A stretch of 64,000 bases of DNA, taken from NCBI GenBank assembly GCA_031418715.1, contig JANOJL010000002.1, positions 1 through 64,000 on the forward strand, read 5' to 3'. Position numbers and translations under genes: made by a program. The notes beneath the pieces are model-generated. The model made no database searches. It was given only the letters and a program-made list of their open reading frames with translations, and was not told the origin of the DNA. Source of the stretch: JANMDU01 sp031418715. Lineage in GTDB: Bacteria > Pseudomonadota > Gammaproteobacteria > Burkholderiales > Burkholderiaceae_C. Below are positions 34,697 through 41,637 of this stretch, piece after piece (the first letter of the stretch is position 1; every line of letters starts with the position of its first letter).

Positions 34697-35203
34697 ATGA
34701 ATTCCGAATCCGCCTCCAAGCCCCCCGCTTTTCGCATTGGCGAAGGCTGGGATACCCATCAGCTCGTGCCAGGGCGAAAGCTGATTATCGGCGGCGTGGA
34801 GATCCCGTTTGACAAAGGCCTGCTCGGCCATTCCGATGCCGATTTGCTCTGCCACGCCATCACCGACGCGCTGCTCGGCGCAGCCGCTTTAGGCGACATT
34901 GGCCGCCATTTCCCTGACACCGATACCGCCTTCAAAGGCGCAGACTCGATCACGCTACTTCAAGAAGCCATGCGCCGCGTGCGCGAAGCAGGCTACGAGC
35001 TGGGCAACATCGACAGCACCATCATCGCCCAAGCTCCCAAACTCGCACCCCACATCCCCGCCATGCAACAGCGCATCGCGCAGGCGCTGGGTGTGCAAAT
35101 TTCTCAAGTGAACATCAAAGCCAAAACCTACGAAAAACTCGGTCCCGTGGGGCAAGGACAGAGCATGGAAGCGCGCGCTGTGGCGCTTCTTTCGGGACGT
35201 TAA
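34697..35203 (+). CDS. ispF: 2-C-methyl-D-erythritol 2,4-cyclodiphosphate synthase IspF
   Basis: Converts CDP-ME2P to ME-cPP. Zinc ligands are in GWDTHQL (D-x-H) and the later His in LGHSDADLL. The GDIGRHFPDTDTAFKGADS loop and C-terminal KTYEKLGPVGQGQSMEARAV are diagnostic. 168 residues, slightly long because of an N-terminal tail. A dispersed repeat begins 1 bp after the stop. Confidence 0.96.
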   Translation: MNSESASKPPAFRIGEGWDTHQLVPGRKLIIGGVEIPFDKGLLGHSDADLLCHAITDALLGAAALGDIGRHFPDTDTAFKGADSITLLQEAMRRVREAGYELGNIDSTIIAQAPKLAPHIPAMQQRIAQALGVQISQVNIKAKTYEKLGPVGQGQSMEARAVALLSGR

Positions 35204-35204
35204 T

Positions 35205-35269
35205 GCTACTCATTCGATAGCATTATGCGTATGTTTTATAACGGGTAGAGGGCTAAAACGCTTGAAAAT
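35205..35269 (+). repeat. Dispersed hairpin repeat, copy 10
   Basis: Near-complete forward copy: GCTACTCATTCGATAGC, ATGCGTATGTTTTATAACGG, GTAGAGGGCTAAAACGCTTG. It directly follows the ispF stop and precedes an AT-rich orphan gene. Confidence 0.8.
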
Positions 35270-35432
35270 TGACACTTGAGCGGCAACAATCAAAAATTGC
35301 TGAAGCAAGTTCATTGCTGATTTCGCAAACAAGCTATGGGCACCTTTTCTAAGGGGTGAAAAATTAGCAATGATGCGGCATGCTGTGCATCAACAGTATC
35401 ATCAGCCGAAGAGTATCTTCATCCTCAACACC

Positions 35433-35852
35433 ATGCAATTTTTCAAACCAACATCAATTTGGATATGTTTCTTTGTGGTTTTTGTTTTGTCAGCATGCGC
35501 TAGTCATGACAAGGTTCTTTCTCAGGAAAACATTGACGCGGCTAACGAACAATGCACACAGCAAGTCAACTTAGATCGCACATTAAATGTTGCCAACTGG
35601 TTCACGAGATGGCTCGAATGCAAAAGAGACAAAGTCATGCCTTTCGACATCATGGTCTATCCGAGTAAAGAGAAAGAAATACGTGCGATGTACGATAAGT
35701 TGATCGTCTTGGGTTTCAACGTCGACAAAGGCATCGTGCCGGTTCAAACGGTATACAAAGAGTTAGACACCATGCAACGGGTCATAGGCATGAAGCAATG
35801 CTTGATTCGACAAGTGCATGCAGATGGCTCCAGCGATTGCGTCAAGCGTTAG
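35433..35852 (+). CDS. Putative lipoprotein of unknown function
   Basis: 139 residues from ATG 35433. The signal peptide (MQFFKPTSIWICFFVVFVL) ends in lipobox LSAC. The mature protein is charged, with three further cysteines in a CTQQ ... LECKRDK ... CLIRQ pattern. I do not recognise a family. Its codon use is AT-rich compared with ispF and hisZ, and it sits alone between a dispersed repeat and the oppositely oriented DUF6152 gene, so horizontal origin is likely. Confidence 0.55.
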   Translation: MQFFKPTSIWICFFVVFVLSACASHDKVLSQENIDAANEQCTQQVNLDRTLNVANWFTRWLECKRDKVMPFDIMVYPSKEKEIRAMYDKLIVLGFNVDKGIVPVQTVYKELDTMQRVIGMKQCLIRQVHADGSSDCVKR

Positions 35853-35917
35853 TCGGTCGTTGCCATTTTTTGCGGTCAAAACGCTTGAAATTCTTCTAAT
35901 GAAAAAAAGAAGACAAA

Positions 35918-36403
35918 TCAAGAGGCTGGGCTAGAGCGCAATGCGTATGTCTTTCCATCAAGCCACAAAAATTCTGCCCGCAAAATCGCACTGCCTTTCT
36001 CATCTTTAAAAGTAAAGCCAAGAACAGCGAGGCTTTGGCCGTTTTTGATTTCTGGGACTTTCCAAGCTTCCATGCGCGTGAGAGGGGCGAGTTCGATTTC
36101 CCAGGCTTTGTCTGTGCGTTTGGGGAGGACGGCTTTTTTGAGCAGGCCGGGCGCATCAACCGGGGCGGTTTGCGCGGGGATGCTGCGGGTGGCCAAGTCT
36201 GTGGGGAGCTTCAGGCCGGGAGTGAGTTCCAGGTTGAGCTCGGTATGCGCGTTTTGCCATTTCACCTTGCTGGCTTTGCCTTCTAAATACACAGGGCGAT
36301 CCAGATCGAAGCTGCTCCAGCCGTGATGCGCTTGGGCTTTGAGGCTGGCGGGCAGTGCGGCGGCGGCGAGCAATTGCAGGGTTGAGCGGCGGGTGGTGAG
36401 CAT
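35918..36403 (-). CDS. DUF6152 family exported protein
   Basis: 161 residues. The N-terminus has a twin-arginine-like signal (TTRRSTLQLLAAAALPASLKAQA). The mature part starts AHHGWSSFDLDRPVYLEGK and contains WQNAHTELNLEL, the signature of the DUF6152 group found next to copper/membrane genes in betaproteobacteria. It probably forms a unit with the membrane protein gene upstream (36425-36886). Function unknown. Confidence 0.72.
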   Translation of the reverse strand: MLTTRRSTLQLLAAAALPASLKAQAHHGWSSFDLDRPVYLEGKASKVKWQNAHTELNLELTPGLKLPTDLATRSIPAQTAPVDAPGLLKKAVLPKRTDKAWEIELAPLTRMEAWKVPEIKNGQSLAVLGFTFKDEKGSAILRAEFLWLDGKTYALRSSPAS

Positions 36404-36424
36404 GGTGAAACTCCTTGTGAAGAT

Positions 36425-36886
36425 TTACAAATAAGCAATCCAGCGTCCGCAAAATATTGCGGCAAGCCAGATCAGGGTCGAGGCTAGCGTTTGGAGCTTG
36501 GCAATCGCGTCAAGTTTCCCGAGCGAGTCGCGGCCATGAAACCAAGCGGCGTTGCAGGCGGCGAGGGTGATCAGCAGCATTTTGAAGAGGAAGGCGCGGT
36601 TGGCGAGCAACTCAAAGGCTTGGGCGGCGAACATGACGAGGCCACTCAGCGCAACCAAACAAAACCCAGCCACAGCCAATCCCAAAGAGAGTTTGGCCAA
36701 CTCGCGCACAGGAATGGCTTGCATCGCTTTGGACGCGCTCCACACGCGCCATTCCAACGCCACCAGATTGCCCACGAGCAGAGCGATGCCGAAGATATGC
36801 AGCACTTCCAAGCTGGGATAGGCCCATGCGTGGGTGCGCAAGGGGCTGAAAAACTGACCGAGGGCGTCCAAAGGCGTGGGATACAT
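36425..36886 (-). CDS. Integral membrane protein (DUF6644-like)
   Basis: 153 residues from ATG 36886 (MYPTPLDALGQFFSPLRTH). About four TM helices are visible (VLHIFGIALLVGNLVALEW, LSLGLAVAGFCLVALSGLVM, FKMLLITLAACNAAWF, LIWLAAIFCGRWIAYL). The His in the first helix and the Trp/His-rich loops suggest possible cofactor or metal contact, but this is not shown. It is paired with the DUF6152 gene 21 bp downstream; the pair is a recurring combination. Confidence 0.68.
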   Translation of the reverse strand: MYPTPLDALGQFFSPLRTHAWAYPSLEVLHIFGIALLVGNLVALEWRVWSASKAMQAIPVRELAKLSLGLAVAGFCLVALSGLVMFAAQAFELLANRAFLFKMLLITLAACNAAWFHGRDSLGKLDAIAKLQTLASTLIWLAAIFCGRWIAYL

Positions 36887-37028
36887 GGGGGTGATTATGG
36901 TCACGATGCGCAGGGATGGGGCGGCCAGCACGACTAGCCCTCCAAAATCGGCGAAATAAGCCATCCGTTGGCTTAAAAGCCGCGTGCTAGGGCGGGTAAA
37001 ATTCATGTTTAACCCCACTCTGAAAAAA

Positions 37029-38189
37029 ATGTCCGCCTGGGTTCTTCCCGATCACATTGCCGATGTCTTGCCCTCCGAGGCGCGCCACATCGAAGAACTG
37101 CGCCGCAGCTTGCTGGATGCAGCTCGAAGCTACGGCTATGAGCTGGTGATGCCGCCCCTGCTGGAATACCTCGAATCTTTGCTCACCGGCACAGGCCAAG
37201 CGCTGGATTTACAAACCTTCAAACTCGTCGATCAGCTCTCAGGCCGCACTTTGGGTGTGCGCGCAGACAGCACGCCGCAAGTGGCGCGGATTGACGCGCA
37301 TTTGCTCAATCGCCAAGGCGTGGCGCGGCTTTGCTATTGCGGCCCGGTGGTTCACACCACGCCCGCCAAACCGCATGCGACACGCGAGCCGCTGCAATTT
37401 GGCGCAGAAATGTATGGCCATGCAGGGCTGGAGGCTGATTTGGAAATCATGCTCTTGGCGCTGGATTGCTTGAAGCGCGCTGGTTTGAAAGATTTGACAG
37501 TGGATCTTGCCGATGCGCAAATCGTGCGCAGCTTGCTCGCAGGTGCGCCTGTGTTTAGCGAGCAACTCGCGCTGATTCATGCGGCGCTGGCCGCCAAAGA
37601 CAGCGCGAGTTTGCAGGAATTGACGGCTAACTTTCCTGAAGCGCAGCGCAATGGCTTGCTGCAATTGGTGAGCCTGTATGGTGGCGAAGAGGTGCTTTTA
37701 GAGGCCGAAAACAGCCTTACCCCGTTACAGAATTTGCGCGGAGTGCTATCTAATTTGAAGTGGTTGGCACAGCATTTGAAGGCTGTGCAGCCTGACGTGA
37801 AGATCAGCATTGATCTGGCCGACGCACGCGGCTATGCCTACTACACAGGTGCTCGCTTTGCGATTTACTCACCCAGCGCGGGCGATGCCATCGCACGCGG
37901 CGGGCGCTATGACGAAGTGGGCTCGGTGTTTGGGCGCAACCGGCCTGCGGTGGGCTTTAGCCTTGACATCAAAGATTTGGTAGCCGCAGCGCCCAAGCGC
38001 AGCTTGCATGCCGCGATCCGCGCGCCTTGGGGCGAATCAGCTGCGTTGCGCGAGGCGATTGCAAGGCTGCGTGCAGCAGGCGAGACGGTGGTCTGCGTAC
38101 TGCCGGGACATGAGAATGAAGTGCAAGAATTTGAATGCAACCGCTCATTGCTCGAAGTGGCTGGGCAGTGGGTTGTGAAAAGCATCTAA
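37029..38189 (+). CDS. hisZ: ATP phosphoribosyltransferase regulatory subunit HisZ
   Basis: HisRS paralogue that lacks tRNA charging and binds the short-form HisG in the first step of histidine synthesis. Seen: MSAWVLPDHIADVLPSEARH, LRADSTPQ-like VRADSTPQVARID, YYTGARFAIY and GGRYDEVGSVFGR. It has no anticodon-binding domain. 386 residues from ATG 37029; ATG 37005 is a possible earlier start. hisG is not in the window. purA follows, as in relatives, but the usual upstream neighbour (DUF2065) is 22 kb away. Confidence 0.92.
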   Translation: MSAWVLPDHIADVLPSEARHIEELRRSLLDAARSYGYELVMPPLLEYLESLLTGTGQALDLQTFKLVDQLSGRTLGVRADSTPQVARIDAHLLNRQGVARLCYCGPVVHTTPAKPHATREPLQFGAEMYGHAGLEADLEIMLLALDCLKRAGLKDLTVDLADAQIVRSLLAGAPVFSEQLALIHAALAAKDSASLQELTANFPEAQRNGLLQLVSLYGGEEVLLEAENSLTPLQNLRGVLSNLKWLAQHLKAVQPDVKISIDLADARGYAYYTGARFAIYSPSAGDAIARGGRYDEVGSVFGRNRPAVGFSLDIKDLVAAAPKRSLHAAIRAPWGESAALREAIARLRAAGETVVCVLPGHENEVQEFECNRSLLEVAGQWVVKSI

Positions 38190-38202
38190 GCAGTATGAAA
38201 TC

Positions 38203-38303
38203 AGGTCACGAAAAAAGCGCAAAAATTGCGCAAAAAACGCGAAAAAATCCTCTGATGGTTTTTTCGCATTTTTTGCATCCCCTTTGCGTTTTTCGCGTGA
38301 CCT
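38203..38303. repeat. 101-bp imperfect palindrome between hisZ and purA
   Basis: AGGTCACG at the left end is exactly complementary to CGTGACCT at the right end. Inside, A-rich and T-rich arms (GAAAAAAGCGCAAA against TTTGCG and TTTTTCGC, then AAAAATCC-TCTGAT-GG-TTTTTTCG) fold into a long bulged hairpin. It may terminate hisZ transcription or be a mobile hairpin element; similar AT-rich CGCTTTTTGCG text follows purA at 39660-39690. Confidence 0.65.
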
Positions 38304-38326
38304 AGAATTATTTTTCGGAAATTCAA

Positions 38327-39655
38327 ATGAATCCAGTCAAAGGCAAAAACGTCGTCGTCGTCGGTTCCCAATGGGGCGATGAAGGCAAAGGCAAACTCGT
38401 GGATTGGCTCACCGAGACCGCCCAAGGTGTGGTGCGCTTCCAAGGCGGCCACAACGCGGGGCACACGCTGGTGATCAATGGCGTGAAAACCGCGCTGCAC
38501 CTGATTCCCAGCGGCATCATGCGCGCGGGTGTGAAGTGCTACATCGGCAATGGTGTGGTGCTCTCGGCGGCGAAATTGTTTGAAGAGATTGAAGGGCTGG
38601 AAAAAGCGGGTGTGGAAGTGCGCTCGCGCCTTCGCATCTCCGAAGCTTGCCCGCTGATCTTGCCGTTTCATGCAGCGCTAGATCAAGCGCGTGAGGCTTT
38701 CCGTAGCCAAGGCGGCATGGAAAAAATCGGTACCACCGGGCGCGGCATTGGCCCCGCTTACGAAGACAAAATCGCCCGCCGCGCGCTGCGTGTGCAAGAT
38801 CTGAAATACCCAGATCGCTTTGCCGCCAAGCTCAAAGATTTGCTGGATCTACACAACCATGTGTTGACAACCTATCTCAGTGCCCCAGCGCTTGAGTTTC
38901 AGCCTCAGTTTGATGAAGCCATGAGGCACGCAGAGCTCTTGAAGCCGATGATGGCCGATGTGTCGCGCGAGCTCAATGAAGCACACAAACAAGGCGTGAA
39001 TTTGCTGTTTGAAGGTGCGCAAGGCACGCTCTTGGATGTGGATCACGGCACGTATCCGTTCGTCACCAGTAGCAACTGTGTCGCAGGCAATGCCTCAGCA
39101 GGCGCAGGCGTGGGTCCGGGCATGCTGCACTATATTTTGGGCATCACCAAAGCCTATTGCACCCGCGTTGGCGGTGGTCCGTTCCCCACCGAGCTTGATT
39201 GGGAAAGAGAAGGCACACCCGGCTACCATATGAGCACTGTGGGTGCAGAAAAAGGCGTCACCACTGGTCGCAGCCGCCGCTGCGGTTGGTTTGATGCAGC
39301 CTTGCTCAAACGCAGTGCGCAGGTGAATGGTTTAAGCGGCCTCTGTATTACGAAGCTGGATGTGCTCGACGGCTTGAAAGAGCTCAATATCTGCGTCGGC
39401 TACGAGCTCGATGGCGAGCAAACTGATATTTTGCCGATGGGCGCAGAAGACATTGCCCGCTGCAAACCCATCTACGAAACCCTAGAAGGCTGGAGCGTCA
39501 GCACCGTTGGCGTGACCGAGCTGGCCAAACTGCCGATCCAAGCCCGCCTGTATTTGCAACGCATTGAGCAGGTCACCGGTGTGCCGATTCATATCGTATC
39601 GACCAGCCCTGATCGGGATCACACGATTTTGATCAAGCATCCTTATTTGGCTTAA
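38327..39655 (+). CDS. purA: Adenylosuccinate synthetase
   Basis: IMP + aspartate + GTP to adenylosuccinate, first step of AMP synthesis. P-loop-like GSQWGDEGKGKLVDWL, then GGHNAGHT, GTTGRGIGPAYEDK, TSSNCVAGNASAGAGVGPG and TGRSRRCGWFDA are all present. 442 residues, normal length. guaB and guaA, for the GMP branch, lie 9-12 kb downstream. Confidence 0.97.
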   Translation: MNPVKGKNVVVVGSQWGDEGKGKLVDWLTETAQGVVRFQGGHNAGHTLVINGVKTALHLIPSGIMRAGVKCYIGNGVVLSAAKLFEEIEGLEKAGVEVRSRLRISEACPLILPFHAALDQAREAFRSQGGMEKIGTTGRGIGPAYEDKIARRALRVQDLKYPDRFAAKLKDLLDLHNHVLTTYLSAPALEFQPQFDEAMRHAELLKPMMADVSRELNEAHKQGVNLLFEGAQGTLLDVDHGTYPFVTSSNCVAGNASAGAGVGPGMLHYILGITKAYCTRVGGGPFPTELDWEREGTPGYHMSTVGAEKGVTTGRSRRCGWFDAALLKRSAQVNGLSGLCITKLDVLDGLKELNICVGYELDGEQTDILPMGAEDIARCKPIYETLEGWSVSTVGVTELAKLPIQARLYLQRIEQVTGVPIHIVSTSPDRDHTILIKHPYLA

Positions 39656-39728
39656 ACACGCGTTTTAGTGTTTTTTGCGCTTTTTGCGATACCTTCTTTC
39701 TTACCTACCCCAGTAACCGGAGACAAAT

Positions 39729-40253
39729 ATGCTCACAGAAGACGGCAAACACCTCTACGTCAGCTACGACGAATACCACAACCTGACTGAGAAGCTGGCC
39801 ATCCAGATTCATAAATCGGGTTGGGAATTTGACACCATCTTGTGCCTCGCACGCGGTGGCATGCGCCCCGGTGATATTTTGAGTCGCATCTTTAATAAGC
39901 CCCTGGCCATCATGAGCACCAGCTCCTATCGCGCCAGCGCTGGCACCGTGCAAGGCCACCTAGACATCGCCCGCTTCATCACTACTCCCAAAGGCGAAAT
40001 CGCCGGCAAAGTGTTGCTCGTGGACGACCTCGCCGATTCCGGCCACACGCTCAAAGCCGTGGTCGATATGCTCAAGCTCAACTACCAACCCATCACCGAG
40101 CTGCGTACTGCCGTGATTTGGACGAAGGGCATCTCCGAGTTCAAATGCGACTACAGCGTTGACTTTCTCCCCACCAACCCCTGGATTCACCAACCCTTCG
40201 AAGGCTACGACAGCCTCTCGCCAGAGAAGCTGCTGGAAAAGTGGAAGGTTTGA
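39729..40253 (+). CDS. Phosphoribosyltransferase
   Basis: 174-residue type I PRTase. The PRPP-binding motif is VLLVDDLADSGHTL. ILCLARGGMRPGDILSR resembles the hypoxanthine/xanthine-guanine salvage group. It follows purA by 73 bp with GTAACCGGAG ahead of ATG, a neighbourhood that supports purine salvage. The exact base is unproven. A strong terminator follows. Confidence 0.85.
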   Translation: MLTEDGKHLYVSYDEYHNLTEKLAIQIHKSGWEFDTILCLARGGMRPGDILSRIFNKPLAIMSTSSYRASAGTVQGHLDIARFITTPKGEIAGKVLLVDDLADSGHTLKAVVDMLKLNYQPITELRTAVIWTKGISEFKCDYSVDFLPTNPWIHQPFEGYDSLSPEKLLEKWKV

Positions 40254-40276
40254 GGCCTGCTTCTCAATAAAGACCC

Positions 40277-40306
40277 AAAGCCGCTGCTCAGTCAGCGGCT
40301 TTTTTA
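40277..40306 (+). terminator. Rho-independent terminator after the phosphoribosyltransferase gene
   Basis: Perfect 10-bp stem AAAGCCGCTG / CAGCGGCTTT with a CTCAGT loop and a T-run. It closes the purA-phosphoribosyltransferase unit. Confidence 0.88.
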
Positions 40307-40336
40307 TGCCTCCTGAGTTTTCGCTAACATTCAGCT

Positions 40337-41602
40337 ATGCCAGCTTCTAAAACCACCCACCTCATTCACCACCCTTACCAACCCCCAGAAGGCTTTGATG
40401 CACCACAGATTGGCGTGCATAAGGCGTCGACGGTCATCTTCCCCAATGTGGCAGCCATGCGTAGCCGGGATTGGAAGAACAAATCGGGTTACACCTACGG
40501 CCTGCATGGCACGCCGACCACCTTTGTGCTGGAAGAGCGCATCGCTTCGCTCGAAGGCGGCTTGCAATGCGTGCTCGTGCCCAGCGGGCTGGCGGCGATT
40601 GTGGCGGTGGATATAGCGCTGCTTTCAACGGGCGACGAGATGCTGCTACCGCACAACGTGTATGGCGCAAGGCAGGGGCTCACGCAGGAAGAATTGCCGC
40701 GTTTTGGCATCACCACGCGCTATTACGATGCGATGGACGCGGACGATTTAGCCGCCAAGATCACGTCCAAAACTAAGCTGGTGTGGCTCGAGGCGCCCGG
40801 TTCTGTGACGATGGAATTCCCTGATTTGCTGGCTTTGGTGCGTATCTGCCGTGAAAAAGGCGTGATCTGCGCTTTAGACAACACTTGGGGCGCGGGGCTG
40901 GCCTTCAATGCCTTTGACTTGGATGGCCAAGGTTTGGCGGTTGACATCAGCAGCCAAGCGCTCACTAAATACCCCAGCGGTGGCGGGGATGTGCTGATGG
41001 GCTCCATCGTCACGCGGGATGAATCGCTGCATCACAAGATCAAGCTCTCCCATATGCGCCTAGGCTACGGAGTGGCAGCCAATGATGCGGAGCTGGTGCT
41101 GCGCAGCTTGCCCAGCATCGGGATGCGCTACCGCGCTGCAGATCAATCTGCGCGGCAATTGGCGCGATGGCTGAAAACGCGGCCTGAGGTGGAAGCCGTG
41201 CTGCACCCGGCCATAGAAGGGGCGCCCGGGCATCAGCATTGGCAGAATTTGTGCCAAAAACAGCCTCTAGCCGTTATAGAGTCTGCACAGAGTGCTACTG
41301 ATTTGATAGTAAATCAGTCTTCTAAAAATGGCTTGGCTGCTGGCTTGTTCAGTATCGTATTGCATGAGCGCTACAGCCCAGCGCAGGTGGATGCCTTTGT
41401 CGACGCGCTTCAGCTCTTCAAAATCGGCTATTCATGGGGCGGCCATCTGAGCTTGGCTGTGCCGTATGACATTTCTGCGATGCGAAATCCAAATGTCTCC
41501 CATTGGCCGTATAGAGGAGGGTTGGTGCGCTTTTCTATAGGATTCGAAGATGTGGCAGATTTGCAAACCGACCTTGATCAAACTTTAAAGCAGCTAGCCT
41601 AG
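40337..41602 (+). CDS. metC: Cystathionine beta-lyase, with repeat-derived insertion
   Basis: PLP enzyme of the Cys/Met-metabolism family. The PLP lysine is in SSQALTKYPSGG; NVYGARQG, LEAPGSVTMEFPDL, ALDNTWGAGL and RLGYGVAANDAELVLRSL fit MetC rather than MetB. 421 residues against about 395 in the family. The excess lies between GHQHWQ and GLAAGLFSIVL, where relatives run almost directly from GHxxW to GLFS. That insert is encoded by a dispersed repeat (LAVIESAQSATDLIVN). The insertion is far from the PLP lysine, so activity may be kept. Confidence 0.88.
   Translation: MPASKTTHLIHHPYQPPEGFDAPQIGVHKASTVIFPNVAAMRSRDWKNKSGYTYGLHGTPTTFVLEERIASLEGGLQCVLVPSGLAAIVAVDIALLSTGDEMLLPHNVYGARQGLTQEELPRFGITTRYYDAMDADDLAAKITSKTKLVWLEAPGSVTMEFPDLLALVRICREKGVICALDNTWGAGLAFNAFDLDGQGLAVDISSQALTKYPSGGGDVLMGSIVTRDESLHHKIKLSHMRLGYGVAANDAELVLRSLPSIGMRYRAADQSARQLARWLKTRPEVEAVLHPAIEGAPGHQHWQNLCQKQPLAVIESAQSATDLIVNQSSKNGLAAGLFSIVLHERYSPAQVDAFVDALQLFKIGYSWGGHLSLAVPYDISAMRNPNVSHWPYRGGLVRFSIGFEDVADLQTDLDQTLKQLA
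41251..41315 (-). repeat. Dispersed hairpin repeat, copy 11, inside metC
   Basis: Antisense copy: CCTCTAGCCGTTATAGAGTC, TGCACAGAGTGCTA, CTGATTTGATAGTAAATCA. Read in frame as PLAVIESAQSATDLIVN. Confidence 0.85.
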
Positions 41603-41637
41603 AGTCTACAATCTCGCTGGACGTCACATAATACAAA

